Of a stretch of 64,000 nt of DNA, positions 32,958-42,059 are shown piece after piece. Each line of letters starts with the position of its first letter. Positions within the stretch are counted from its first letter, which is position 1. The translations under genes were made by a program, and so were the position numbers. This stretch comes from Pelosinus sp. IPA-1 (lineage in GTDB: Bacteria > Bacillota > Negativicutes > DSM-13327): the NCBI RefSeq assembly GCF_030269905.1, contig NZ_BSVC01000006.1, positions 248,001-312,000 of the forward strand. Reading direction: 5' to 3'. Below the pieces are notes generated by a model. The model worked only from the letters and a program-made list of their open reading frames with translations, made no database searches and was not told the DNA's origin.

Positions 32958-33194
32958 ATTAATCCTCCTAAGACACTCCGATACTTTACTATATATTATG
33001 CATCAGAACTGAAAAAGACAGCACCAGTCATGATGCTGCTTCCAAATTGCTATTAGGTAATTTAATGGTAATGAAAAAATAACAGATCATTATTTATGTA
33101 AAAGAAATTAGCATCTGTTTCATTGCATGTTCAATGTGCTAAATAAAACGTTACCGCCGACAGAATTTACTTCTTAGTAAATGTAATAATATGG

Positions 33195-33200
33195 TATAAT
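33195..33200 (+). promoter_or_regulatory. Extended -10 of type I toxin mRNA
   Basis: TGGTATAAT, an extended -10 box, about 55 bases before the toxin start; the -35 is not clear. Confidence 0.55.
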
Positions 33201-33254
33201 AAATATACAGGTTGTTGGGGGACGGTTAGCCACACCCTTTTGAAAGGGGGTGGT

Positions 33255-33332
33255 ATGATGACAATATTTGAGGCGATGTATCTTATGATAGCATTTGCAA
33301 CACTTATTGTTTTAATCATAAAAAAGAAATAA
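33255..33332 (+). CDS. Holin-like type I toxin peptide
   Basis: 25 residues, MMTIFEAMYLMIAFATLIVL and a Lys-rich end: one membrane helix, as in the putative holin-like toxin family (TxpA/BsrG type). The binding site GGGGGTGG is held in a hairpin with CCACACCC (33230-33237), and GACGGTTAGCC near the 5' end can pair with GGCTAACCGTT at 33379, a long-range lock typical of such toxin mRNAs. An antisense RNA overlaps the 3' end. Confidence 0.8.
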   Translation: MMTIFEAMYLMIAFATLIVLIIKKK

Positions 33333-33436
33333 CCGCCCCTCTCTAAAGTTCGCGGTTATTTCACATACCCAAGGACTGGGCTAACCGTTTCCGGTTAGGC
33401 AACTTGTAGGGGCTGGCGTGTATCGAGCACGTCAGT
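33320..33436 (-). ncRNA. Antisense antitoxin RNA
   Basis: On the minus strand TATAAT (33443-33448) would start an RNA near 33,436 that runs through the toxin mRNA's 3' part and ends after the perfect inverted repeat AAATAACCGC/GCGGTTATTT with six T. It would overlap the toxin mRNA by over 100 bases, as RatA-type antitoxins do. The -35 is weak. Confidence 0.65.
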
Positions 33437-33573
33437 CCTTTTATTATAGTATACTCATTTGGAAAAAAATATGCAACCAATAGGCAAAAATAATGGGTAG
33501 AGAAAATCATTTTTATGGTTCATGTACTTGCAATTATACCCAGAAGTACTATAATTAGTAATAGGTGGAAATT

Positions 33574-33667
33574 AAAAAAGTCGCCGTGTCCTGAGAGTGG
33601 TGGAACACTCCCAGGCACGAGCAGGTGTACTCGGCACCTACACGTAACAGCTAGCTGTCTACGACGA
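33574..33667 (-). ncRNA. Candidate small RNA, relative of the antitoxin RNA
   Basis: Minus-strand promoter TTGTTT, 17 bases, TATAAT (33697-33702 and 33674-33679). The transcript of ~94 bases would hold a strong hairpin (CTGGGAGTG against CACTCTCAGG) and end with GGCGAC and six T. It lies beside the type I toxin-antitoxin locus and has the same organisation, but no toxin frame is intact opposite to it. So it may be an orphan antitoxin. Confidence 0.6.
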
Positions 33668-33777
33668 CAATTTATTATACCGTGATCTTTCCTTGAAAAC
33701 AAGGGAAGGTACGTTCGGAATAGTAAATTTGTGGGTCTTAGCAGAGGCTTAGCGTCTGCATGCAATCAAGACGAAGC

Positions 33778-33820
33778 AAAGCGCATGTGTAGGTTGAATA
33801 ACCTCGCATGCGCTCTTTTA
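33778..33820 (+). terminator. Hairpin terminator
   Basis: AAAGCGCATG pairs with CATGCGCTCTTTT after a loop with a small inner stem (AGGTT/AACCT). Confidence 0.65.
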
Positions 33821-33846
33821 ATTTCCCCTGAAACAAACTGTATGCT

Positions 33847-33882
33847 GGTTTCTTCTATCCTGATTTTCGGATAGAAGAAACC
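33847..33882. repeat. Perfect 14-bp hairpin
   Basis: GGTTTCTTCTATCC and GGATAGAAGAAACC pair without a mismatch over an 8-base loop. No T run follows. It lies in the leader of the small gene pair at 33913/34054 and may be a regulatory RNA element. Confidence 0.7.
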
Positions 33883-33912
33883 TCCTACAGGATGAAGATG
33901 GGGGGATATAAA

Positions 33913-34053
33913 TTGGTATCAGTACAAGGTAAAAGAATAGGTAAACGTACCGCACCGGTGTGTGGCGGGGACTACTCCTCGCCACCATGGATGGGCGACA
34001 TCTCCATTTACGAGGGACAAGATTCGGTTTGTGGAAAAATGAGGATACTGTAG
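33913..34053 (+). CDS. Possible 46-residue protein
   Basis: TTG 33913 follows GGGGGG with 7-base spacing. The frame (starts VSVQGKRIGKRTAPVCGG) ends in TAG directly before the next ATG. It has no known motif. Its higher GC than the surroundings makes it doubtful; it could also be a leader. Confidence 0.35.
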   Translation: MVSVQGKRIGKRTAPVCGGDYSSPPWMGDISIYEGQDSVCGKMRIL

Positions 34054-34326
34054 ATGTATAGAACCTACAGAACAACGAAAGACACAATTATGGGGGCGGA
34101 AACAGAGAACACTGATATTTCACTTAAATTGATTACAGATTTAGATGAGAAAGAATATGTGATGGTCAAGAGGCAAAAGGAAGTTGCTATATATAGTCTT
34201 TTGCTGGTTGGCAACGTCACTGAAATAGTTCACGGCGTTTCATTCAAAGAGTATAGAGACATTACCTATGCAAGACTAGATAAGGAATTATTAGAGCAAG
34301 GAATCAAACCCAAGAAAAGGCTATAA
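34054..34326 (+). CDS. Hypothetical protein
   Basis: 90 residues beginning directly after the TAG of the upstream small frame; AUG 34090 is an alternative start. The middle has KLITDLDEKEYVMVKRQKEVAIYSLLLVG, a mixed beta/alpha pattern; the end is basic. A perfect terminator follows. Function unknown. Confidence 0.5.
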   Translation: MYRTYRTTKDTIMGAETENTDISLKLITDLDEKEYVMVKRQKEVAIYSLLLVGNVTEIVHGVSFKEYRDITYARLDKELLEQGIKPKKRL

Positions 34327-34353
34327 TTCCTATCGGAAGTCTTTTCCGCAAAA

Positions 34354-34390
34354 AAGGCCCAACTAGCTTACTGCTAGTTGGGCCTTAAAA
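34354..34390. terminator. Bidirectional terminator
   Basis: AAGGCCCAACTAGC and GCTAGTTGGGCCTT form a perfect 14-bp stem; A/T runs stand on both sides. Confidence 0.85.
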
Positions 34391-34471
34391 TATGGCTCGC
34401 AGTGGTTTTTTATTTTACTCCCAATTAAAATTATTTTAATGGTAACACTATTATTAGGAGGCGATATAGCA

Positions 34472-34735
34472 ATGCTTTGGATTTTAGTAGTCGGAATTAT
34501 ATTGGGCGGCTTAGCTGGCATGATTTCACGCAGTGATAGTTTAGGTGGTATATGGGGAGACTTAGGGATGGCAGTTATAGGTTCTTTTATTGGCGGATTT
34601 TTATTTAATATTACGGATGTCTTTGTATATGGCACAATAGAATCGATACTTTCAAGTATTATAGGAGCGATTATATTTCTATGGGCCATACGTATGTTTC
34701 GTGAATCAGAGCCGCCGGTACATAAGAAAGAATGA
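34472..34735 (+). CDS. GlsB/YeaQ/YmgE-family membrane protein
   Basis: 87 residues from ATG 34472 (AGGAGGCGA upstream); an earlier frame start has no site. Three membrane helices with Gly zippers: LVVGIILGGLAGMI, LGMAVIGSFIGGFLF, SSIIGAIIFLWAI. This is the GlsB/YeaQ/YmgE (transglycosylase-associated) family, often stress-induced. Exact role unknown. Confidence 0.88.
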   Translation: MLWILVVGIILGGLAGMISRSDSLGGIWGDLGMAVIGSFIGGFLFNITDVFVYGTIESILSSIIGAIIFLWAIRMFRESEPPVHKKE

Positions 34736-34833
34736 AGTTTACATGTAGCCACCTTGCTCTTAATTAGCTATTTGTCGTTTCACAAGTATTTTTGATTTAT
34801 TCTCTATAGGGTTAAGAAAAGTAAAATAGTAGA

Positions 34834-34873
34834 AGAAAGCACTTCTGGAATTGTTCCTGAAGTGCTTTCTTCC
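34834..34873. terminator. Bidirectional terminator
   Basis: AAGAAAGCACTTC pairs perfectly with GAAGTGCTTTCTT over an 11-base loop. It serves the YeaQ-type gene and possibly the convergent LysR gene. Confidence 0.8.
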
Positions 34874-34966
34874 TGAATGAGCCCTGATTCCTTTGAGGGA
34901 ATTATGGTTCTAGTAACATATTGGCTAATAGGTTTTGTTTAGAAAACATGTAAAGGTTCTAGAAAT

Positions 34967-35917
34967 TTACATAAAATCATAAATAGTTGAACTGAACTTT
35001 TCACTCACCATTTTGATAAAAAGTTGCGCGGCTTTAGAAACGTAGGCATTTTTTTGGACTGCCACACACATTGTCCAGTAAGGTGAATATTTTTCATCGA
35101 TGTAGTAGTAGTCAGGATGATAGTCACCAGGAAATATCTTTAAATATTGAAGAGGGACGAAGGCTACGCCAATGCCCTCGCAAGCTAGCCGTCTTGCGGT
35201 CTCGTAGCTTTTAGTGGTTAATGAAATTGTTGGATTGATATTGGCTTTTTGTAAAATCAAATCAGAAAGCTGCCTGATCTTTTGTTCTTTGTGTAACATG
35301 ACAAATGGTTCATTGGCAAACAAAGGGAGGTCTATTTTCGGATACTCTAATTCTTTAACATTGACAGCGTGTTGACGCAAAGGGTGATCTTTTTTTGTTG
35401 CCAGAAGAAGTGGGTCTTTAGATAGAGGATAAATATTTATATTTTGACTATTAGATTGCTCGCAAATCGGTAAGGTATGCATGATAGCAAAGTCAATCTC
35501 TCCCGAGGATAATGCCTTGTCTAATTCTGTAGAATTTCTTTCAACAAGAAATACTTCTATATTGGAACATTGTTGCTTAAATGCAGGCAAAATAACCGGC
35601 AATATATGTGTAGCAAGATAAACGGTAATACCGACTGTAATTCTGCCCTTTTTCAAATTATTTATATCGCTGACCTCGATTTCAAAATCACTATAGATCT
35701 TCATGATATCAGTAGCAATTTGATAATATCTTTCTCCCGCAAAGGTCAGAAGTAGACCGGTGTTTGTACGCTTAAACAACTTGGTGCCGAGGTTGGTTTC
35801 AATCTTTTGGATACAATGGCTGAGAGAAGGCTGGCTCAAAAATAGCTTTTTGGCTGCTTTGGAAATACTTTGTTCGTCTGCAATTGTTTTCACATATAAT
35901 AATTCACGCTCTGTCAT
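34967..35917 (-). CDS. LysR-family transcriptional regulator
   Basis: 316 residues. Winged HTH at the N-terminus: ELLYVKTIADEQSISKAAKKLFLSQPSLSHCIQKIETNLGTKLFKR. The remainder is a periplasmic-binding-like effector domain (GRITVGITVYLATHILP). It is divergent from the hydratase/transporter genes, so it most likely controls them in response to an organic acid; the ligand is unknown. Confidence 0.92.
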   Translation of the reverse strand: MTERELLYVKTIADEQSISKAAKKLFLSQPSLSHCIQKIETNLGTKLFKRTNTGLLLTFAGERYYQIATDIMKIYSDFEIEVSDINNLKKGRITVGITVYLATHILPVILPAFKQQCSNIEVFLVERNSTELDKALSSGEIDFAIMHTLPICEQSNSQNINIYPLSKDPLLLATKKDHPLRQHAVNVKELEYPKIDLPLFANEPFVMLHKEQKIRQLSDLILQKANINPTISLTTKSYETARRLACEGIGVAFVPLQYLKIFPGDYHPDYYYIDEKYSPYWTMCVAVQKNAYVSKAAQLFIKMVSEKFSSTIYDFM

Positions 35918-36326
35918 AGTAGCTCATCTACCTCTTCTATTTTATTTAGAGAAATACTTTTATTTTCACAATTTCCAGGACTACAGCTCTCTATTTACCG
36001 CTATTGGCAGCTAGCTTGTTAGCAAATCTATCGATATAGAAAAAAACTATATGAGATATAAAATAATAAGTATTTGATTATACCCAGTCCTCATTATATA
36101 ATTTGAAATATAAAAAAACAAGAATTTTCACAATACATATATTATTGAAGAATTTTGTTCATGGCCATGTTCTCAGGCGTAAGAATGCCATTGACGAATA
36201 TGATGCAACATTACAAGCTTGCATAAGTTTGTAAAAATTTTTTATTACAACTTGGTATACCGTATACCATTAATAGTGATTGTAAAAGTAATATAAAAAA
36301 CAATTAATGAAAGAAGGGTGATTTGT
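35918..36326. other. Divergent control region between LysR and hydratase genes
   Basis: About 400 AT-rich bases without a gene. It holds the perfect palindrome TGGTATAC-C-GTATACCA at 36253-36269, about 60 bases before the hydratase start. LysR proteins prefer T-N11-A sites, so the palindrome rather resembles a GntR/FadR-type operator. Confidence 0.65.
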
Positions 36327-38666
36327 ATGGTTGAACTATTAAATAAAGGTGTTTATCTTTTGCAGGGACAGGTAATTTTAGAAGATGCTGATACGCTAAG
36401 ACCACAAGAGGTTAATAATCGCTTGGCTTATGAGGGACTTGAGCTGCTAGCAGAATCCAGTATTAGTCGTGAACAAGCTCGTGCTGGCACAATGGCCCAT
36501 CAAATTCTTAGCGCTCATAATACGATCGCTGATAAACAGAATTTGAGAATAAAGTTTGATGCCTTGGCCTCCCATGATATTACCTATGTTGGTATTATCC
36601 AGACAGCTTCTGCTAGTGGTATGAAGGAGTTTCCAGTGCCCTACGTTTTGACAAATTGTCATAACAGTCTATGTGCTGTTGGTGGAACAATCAATGAAGA
36701 TGACCATGTTTTTGGTTTATCTGCGGCTCGGAAGTATGGGGGGATTTTTGTTCCCGCACATCAAGCGGTTATTCATCAATACATGAGAGAAATGATGGCC
36801 GGCTGCGGTAAAATGATCCTCGGTTCTGATAGTCATACTCGCTATGGTGCATTGGGAACGATGGCAATTGGTGAAGGCGGCGGGGAACTTGCCAAGCAAC
36901 TGGTAAAACGTACTTATGATATTGCTTATCCTGATGTGGTTGCGGTATATCTTGAAGGTTCTCCAGTGCCAGGTGTCGGACCTCAGGATATTGCCCTTGC
37001 TATCATTAAGGCCGTCTTTAAAAACGGCTTTGTTAAAAATAAGGTCATGGAGTTTGTAGGGCCTGGCATTAGCAATCTTACGGTAGATTACCGTAATGGA
37101 ATTGATGTTATGACTACTGAAACTACTTGTTTAACTTCAATCTGGAGCACAGATGAAAAGGTAAAAGAATATTTTGAGGTTCATGCTCGTCCTGAAGCGT
37201 ATAGCAAATTAGACCCTAAATCAGTGGCTTACTATGACGGTTTAATAAAAGTAGATCTAGGCCGCATTCAGCCGATGATTGCGCTACCTTTCCATCCTAG
37301 CAATGCATGGACTATTGCTGAGTTCAATCAAAATTCACTTGCTATTTTAAAGCAGGTGGAAGAAGAAGGTCGCAAGCTAATTAATAATCCCAACATTAAA
37401 TTCCAATTAACAGATAAGTTAGTAAACGGTCGATTGAAAGTAGATCAAGCTGTTGTGGCTGGTTGTGCTGGTGGAACTTATGAAAACATTGTGGCTGTAG
37501 CCCAAATCCTTGGAGAAAAATCCCTTGGAGATTTCCCTTTAAGTGTTTATCCATCTAGCCAACCAGTGTTTTTGGAGCTCATGAGTAATCGTTCTATTGA
37601 AAAGTTAACAATAGCAGGTGCTAGCATCCGATCTGCTTTCTGTGGACCTTGTTTTGGTGCTGGTGATGTTCCGTCTAATAATGCCCTTAGCATTCGTCAC
37701 ACCACGCGTAATTTCATAAATCGTGAAGGCTCTAAACCAGATAATGGTCAGTTGTCTTCTGTAGCATTGATGGATGCTCGTTCCATTGCGGCTACTGCCT
37801 TGAATGATGGTATATTAACGGCAGCCACTGATGTTGCAACGTTGCTGTCACCGACACCAGCATATAAATTCAACCAAGAAATATACAAAAACCGAGTATA
37901 TCAAGGATTTGGTACTCCATGTTCTGAAGAGGATTTAGTGTTTGGACCTGGTATTATTCCATGGCCTAAAATGCGTCCACTGACAGAAAACTTGTTACTT
38001 AAAGTAGCTACAGTCATTCATGATCCAGTTACTACGACTGATGAACTCATACCTTCTGGTGAAACTTCATCCTACCGATCTAATCCGATGAGACTTGCTG
38101 AGTTTGCCTTGTCTCGTAAAGATCCAGCTTATGTGGGCAGGGCTAAGGCAATTCAGGCAGTTGAGTTACAACGCCAGAAGTTGCTAGCTGCGGGTAAAGT
38201 TCTAGAGGGAATGGATGAACTATTCTTTCCTATTTTAGAAAATGGGCATATGACCCCAGAAGAGGTACAAGAGTTAATCAGTAAAACTGGACTAGGAAGT
38301 CTTGTCTTTGCAATCAAGCCTGGTGATGGTTCGGCCCGTGAACAGGCTGCTTCCTGTCAAAAGGTTCTGGGTGGAGATGCTAATATTGCAATCGAGTATG
38401 CTACAAAAAGATATCGTAGTAATTTGATCAATTGGGGAGTGGTACCTTTCACAATTGATGAAGCTGATAAATTTAAATTCACTGTGGAGGATTTACTATA
38501 CATTCCCAAGATTCGTCAGGCAATAAAGAATGGTGACGAAAGAGTGAAAGCTTACATTATTAATGTTAGTGGCAAAGTTGCCGTTGAGTTGAAACTTGAA
38601 AATCTTTCGAAAGATGATAGAGATATTATTTTGGCTGGATGTTTAATTAATTATTATGCCAAATAA
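36327..38666 (+). CDS. Aconitase-family hydratase (YbhJ-like)
   Basis: 779 residues from ATG 36327 (AGAAGGG 8 bases upstream; GTG 36318 possible). Aconitase fold with the iron-sulfur Cys residues expected near [16 protein letters not shown] and ETTCLTSIW, and [25 protein letters not shown]. It is closer in pattern to the E. coli YbhJ 'hydratase' than to AcnA/AcnB. It probably dehydrates or isomerises a tri- or dicarboxylate brought in by the next gene's carrier. Substrate unknown. Confidence 0.85.
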   Translation: MVELLNKGVYLLQGQVILEDADTLRPQEVNNRLAYEGLELLAESSISREQARAGTMAHQILSAHNTIADKQNLRIKFDALASHDITYVGIIQTASASGMKEFPVPYVLTNCHNSLCAVGGTINEDDHVFGLSAARKYGGIFVPAHQAVIHQYMREMMAGCGKMILGSDSHTRYGALGTMAIGEGGGELAKQLVKRTYDIAYPDVVAVYLEGSPVPGVGPQDIALAIIKAVFKNGFVKNKVMEFVGPGISNLTVDYRNGIDVMTTETTCLTSIWSTDEKVKEYFEVHARPEAYSKLDPKSVAYYDGLIKVDLGRIQPMIALPFHPSNAWTIAEFNQNSLAILKQVEEEGRKLINNPNIKFQLTDKLVNGRLKVDQAVVAGCAGGTYENIVAVAQILGEKSLGDFPLSVYPSSQPVFLELMSNRSIEKLTIAGASIRSAFCGPCFGAGDVPSNNALSIRHTTRNFINREGSKPDNGQLSSVALMDARSIAATALNDGILTAATDVATLLSPTPAYKFNQEIYKNRVYQGFGTPCSEEDLVFGPGIIPWPKMRPLTENLLLKVATVIHDPVTTTDELIPSGETSSYRSNPMRLAEFALSRKDPAYVGRAKAIQAVELQRQKLLAAGKVLEGMDELFFPILENGHMTPEEVQELISKTGLGSLVFAIKPGDGSAREQAASCQKVLGGDANIAIEYATKRYRSNLINWGVVPFTIDEADKFKFTVEDLLYIPKIRQAIKNGDERVKAYIINVSGKVAVELKLENLSKDDRDIILAGCLINYYAK

Positions 38667-38855
38667 AAGATGATTGGTGGTAGAGGATGGCTAGCCATCC
38701 TCAGCCATGTCTTTTAACGGTAAGACTGTTAAATTTTTTTTGAATTTATTGTTTGGAATATTTAGAACAATCGAGTTGCAACTCATTGAGGAGGGAAGCT
38801 TGAGAATAACATATTAGGGTGCTTGTAATGAAACATAAAATATTGGAGGTTGAAT

Positions 38856-40127
38856 ATGTTAATTATACTGAGTATTATTGTTGTTTTTATTACAGTGTAT
38901 TGCTTAGTTAAGCAGTATGAGACACGTCTGGTTCTATTCTGCTCAGGTGTTATACTCGCCCTTATGGGTGGTGACGTTATGGGCCCATTTAAAGCTTTTT
39001 CCCACGCCATGCTAGAAAGCAAATTATTTGAAGCTATTATATCAGTTATGGGTTTTGCTTTTGTTATGAAATTAACCGAGTGTGATAAACATCTTATTAA
39101 TTTATTGATTAAGCCTTTAAAAAAAGCTGGACCACTATTGATTCCAGCAACTACGTTAGTGACCCTATTTATTAATACGTCAATTACGAGTTCTGCAGGT
39201 TGTTCAGCCGCTGTGGGCGGAATATTGATTCCTCTATTGTTGGCTGCAGGCATTCATCCAGCCATTGCTGCCGCGTCTATATATGCGGGAACATATGGGG
39301 CCATATTTAACCCAGGTTATGCACAGGTCGCGATTATTGTTGATGTGGCAAAATCTACGCCAGTAGCTGTTGTCGCCAACCATTTTCCAGCACTACTTAC
39401 TGCTGGAGTGATTGGTGCTTTTAGTTTGCTTGTAGTCGCCTACCTACGAAAAGAGAATAAAGGTTACGAACTGCCTGTAGAAAAAATGGTAGAAGATACG
39501 ACAGGCACTTTTAAAGTTAGTCTAGTGCGCGCTTTTATTCCCCTTCTTCCTATCCTCCTGCTAGTGTTGGGAAGCATGAATGTGATTCCAGCTTTGAAGC
39601 AATTGCAAATTTCTCACGCTATGATTATAGGTGTATTTTGCGCTTTCATTGTGACAAGGGTCAGCCCTCAGAAAATTTCTAAAGAATTTTGGAAAGGTGT
39701 AGGGGATTCTTTTGGCCATGTATTTGGGATCATTATTTGTGCCTTGGTTTTCGTGGGGGGCTTGAGCTCAGTTGGTCTGATTCAGGCGTTAATTAGTCTC
39801 ATGATTTCTAATCCTTCTATTGCTAAAATAAGCTCAGCAGTCGGTCCATTTCTATTAGGAGTCATGAGTGGTTCTGGTGATGCGGCAGCAGTTGCATTTA
39901 ATAAGGCGGTCACTCCTGAGGCTGTTAAGTTTGGTTTAACGTCTATGGACATGGGAAGTATGGCTGCAATTGGTGGTGCCCTTGGACGAACCATGTCACC
40001 AGTTGCTGGTGGCTTGATTATTTGTGCAACCTTGGCTGGTGTTTCACCTATGGAAGTTGCTAAACGCAATGCTCCTGGTATGATCCTAGCTTGTATCGCT
40101 ACCCTAATCTTGTTGTTATACCGGTAG
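38856..40127 (+). CDS. C4-dicarboxylate-type anaerobic carrier (DcuC-like)
   Basis: About 424 residues, 11-12 membrane helices, starting at ATG 38856 (GGAGG upstream; ATG 38850 not excluded). VTLFINTSITSSAGCSAAVGGILIPLLLAAG, and near the C-terminus MGSMAAIGGALGRTMSPVAGG, are typical of the DcuC family of anaerobic dicarboxylate exchangers. Together with the hydratase it suggests use of a carboxylic acid under LysR control. Confidence 0.85.
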   Translation: MLIILSIIVVFITVYCLVKQYETRLVLFCSGVILALMGGDVMGPFKAFSHAMLESKLFEAIISVMGFAFVMKLTECDKHLINLLIKPLKKAGPLLIPATTLVTLFINTSITSSAGCSAAVGGILIPLLLAAGIHPAIAAASIYAGTYGAIFNPGYAQVAIIVDVAKSTPVAVVANHFPALLTAGVIGAFSLLVVAYLRKENKGYELPVEKMVEDTTGTFKVSLVRAFIPLLPILLLVLGSMNVIPALKQLQISHAMIIGVFCAFIVTRVSPQKISKEFWKGVGDSFGHVFGIIICALVFVGGLSSVGLIQALISLMISNPSIAKISSAVGPFLLGVMSGSGDAAAVAFNKAVTPEAVKFGLTSMDMGSMAAIGGALGRTMSPVAGGLIICATLAGVSPMEVAKRNAPGMILACIATLILLLYR

Positions 40128-40182
40128 AGATAGGCAACATACGTTATGAGATGAAAATGAAAAGAACAATTAAGCAAAAAAT

Positions 40183-40212
40183 AAACCACGCTTTGGTGAA
40201 GCGTGGCTGGCA
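40183..40212 (-). terminator. Terminator repeat of micro-protein copy 2
   Basis: CCACGCTT-(loop)-AAGCGTGG as on the other three copies, reading out on minus. Confidence 0.7.
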
Positions 40213-40239
40213 AGAAGTCGGAGTTTAGCGAATGTTAAA

Positions 40240-40347
40240 TTAACAACAAGAGGATGAGTCCTCATCAAAATAGAATAATAATAAGAGGATAATAACCCAG
40301 CCGAAACTACCGAAAAATCTATTGCGGGGGAAACAACCAAAGCTCAT
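40240..40347 (-). CDS. Micro-protein copy 2 (divergent)
   Basis: 35 residues with AAAGGAGGC upstream. The N-terminal part has lost most Gly (SFGCFPRNRFFGSFG), the membrane segment is VIILLLLFY, and the tail is DEDSSSCC. It is the most divergent of the four paralogues, but keeps the same upstream promoter block and terminator. Confidence 0.65.
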   Translation of the reverse strand: MSFGCFPRNRFFGSFGWVIILLLLFYFDEDSSSCC

Positions 40348-40376
40348 ATGTATGCCTCCTTTATAATTACTAATAC

Positions 40377-40404
40377 AATGTATGATAGTTAAATGCAGGA
40401 GGCG
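40377..40404 (-). promoter_or_regulatory. Sporulation-type promoter of micro-protein copy 2
   Basis: On minus: CGCC, 16 bases, CATACATT, aligned with the boxes of the other copies. Confidence 0.5.
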
Positions 40405-40445
40405 AGTAATTAGTCGATGATAATCAATTAATATAGTTATTTAAG

Positions 40446-40480
40446 TAGCCACCGGTTGAAACATAGACCGGTGGCTGTTG
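40446..40480. terminator. Hairpin
   Basis: AGCCACCGGT and ACCGGTGGCT pair perfectly over a 10-base loop; the DNA after it is only moderately T-rich. Confidence 0.6.
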
Positions 40481-40607
40481 CTATTTAAATAAGAGAGATG
40501 ATTATACAATAAAGAGCTACTGACATATAGCCAATAGCCCACATCACTTTCATTAACCTAGCGGATACCTAAAAAAATGATTTCTTATTAACCAGTGGAT
40601 AATATCA

Positions 40608-42038
40608 TTAGTATGTGGCGTAGTTATGGTAAAAACCGACTTCTACATTGTCTAGGCTGGCGAGGGCTTCATCGGTTAGGACAGCAGTTGAGAAATACAG
40701 GGTAAGTAGATAGGAGGTAAGGGCCTTGTTGTCAATTCCCATCGTACGCAACGACAGACTCGGCAGTATTTCATCAGGGATTCCTAATTGGTGCAGTCCG
40801 ACGACCCCTTGTTCTTGCTCGCCCAGGCGCATTAAAAGTATGCTGGTTGTTCCTACATAGCACCCGCTTTTTGCTTTGCCATTTACCATTAGCTTATTGC
40901 AGGGCACGATAGGTACACCACGCCAAGTCATGAAAGGAGAACCATGGAGCGTTACGGTAGCAGGCGGGACGCCACGTTTCGTACATTCACGCCCGAAGGC
41001 AGCAATGGCTTTTGGATGAGCTAGAAACAGGGCGGGCTTTTTCCAAACTCTTGAGAGCAATTCATCCATATCATCAGGAGTAGGAGGACCATAGCGGGGC
41101 TGTAGGCGCATAGATGGTGCTACCGAATGAAGCAGACCGAAGTCTTTATTATTGATAAGTTCCCATTCTTGTTGCTCTTTCATGGCTTCCACGGTCAGCC
41201 GTACTTGCTCTTTTAACTGATCAATGGGATCGTTGTAAAGATCGGTAACACGGGTATGTATTTTTAAAACTGTTTGTATGATGCTAAGGGGATATTCTCT
41301 GGGTTCTTCGATATAATCGACGAAGGTTTCTGGTAGTATACATTCACCTTTGTGCCCAGCCTGGATACTAATCTTGTGTTCGCCATGTTCGTTGACTTTG
41401 GAGTTCCATTCAGCTTTAAGCTGTGCATTATCTTCCAGTCGTTTGCTAAGTTCTGGTTTTTGACGAACAAGGGCTTCGAATTCGGCTTGTTCCAGTGTCA
41501 GAACAGAACAGTTGGATAAGGCTGTGATGGTTGCGGTACAGGGCTTGGTATCCAACAAAGCAAATTCACCAAAGAAATCGCCAGTAGATAAGATGGCTAG
41601 CTGTAACTTTTGTCCACGGTCTCCTACTGTAGTTGCTTCGACAGTTCCATTGGCAATAATAAAGAGTTTAGTACTTGCTGTCCCTTCATGAATGATTTCT
41701 TGATGCCGCTCATATTGTTCTAGAATAAATTTATTTGCCAGTTGGTCCATTTCCTCATTTGAAATGTTAGAAAGTAAGGGTATTTTTCGCAGCTGATCAG
41801 CTGCTACACTGAATTGATCAGTATTTTTCGTAACATGAACTTTGCCTTCTTCTTTAAACAAAACTTTTATTCGATTGGCTCGGTAGGTTCCGGAATTAAC
41901 TTGAACCCAAGGCAGGAATTGAAGAATCCATCGTGGGGTAATTTCCTCCATCATAGGAAGTGATTTCGTAGTGGTAGCCAAATTTCTGGCCACTTGGGTA
42001 CTTAGGCTTTCCTGATAATTCATTAAATCGCTACTCAT
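40608..42038 (-). CDS. Family 2B encapsulin shell protein with cNMP-binding-like insertion
   Basis: 476 residues. The N- and C-terminal parts belong to the HK97-type family 2 encapsulin fold (TPRWILQFLPWVQVNSGTYR; RYGPPTPDDMDELLSRVWKKPALFLAHPKA; KSGCYVGTTSILLMRLGEQEQGVVGL). Residues ~85-200 are an inserted cyclic-nucleotide-binding-like domain (LSTGDFFGEFALLDTKPCTA). The Arg that usually contacts the phosphate is Cys 167 here, so ligand binding is uncertain. Family 2B shells with a cysteine desulfurase neighbour form sulfur-related nanocompartments. Confidence 0.9.
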   Translation of the reverse strand: MSSDLMNYQESLSTQVARNLATTTKSLPMMEEITPRWILQFLPWVQVNSGTYRANRIKVLFKEEGKVHVTKNTDQFSVAADQLRKIPLLSNISNEEMDQLANKFILEQYERHQEIIHEGTASTKLFIIANGTVEATTVGDRGQKLQLAILSTGDFFGEFALLDTKPCTATITALSNCSVLTLEQAEFEALVRQKPELSKRLEDNAQLKAEWNSKVNEHGEHKISIQAGHKGECILPETFVDYIEEPREYPLSIIQTVLKIHTRVTDLYNDPIDQLKEQVRLTVEAMKEQQEWELINNKDFGLLHSVAPSMRLQPRYGPPTPDDMDELLSRVWKKPALFLAHPKAIAAFGRECTKRGVPPATVTLHGSPFMTWRGVPIVPCNKLMVNGKAKSGCYVGTTSILLMRLGEQEQGVVGLHQLGIPDEILPSLSLRTMGIDNKALTSYLLTLYFSTAVLTDEALASLDNVEVGFYHNYATY

Positions 42039-42059
42039 TTATTTAGCCTCCTTACTATT

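Noticed and set aside
33520-33765. 81-residue minus frame with a hydrophobic end across the candidate RNA
   Set aside because: No start signal; its span is better explained by a small RNA with promoter and terminator.
38783-39253. 156-residue minus-strand frame opposite the carrier gene
   Set aside because: Shadow of the membrane protein gene; no ribosome binding site.
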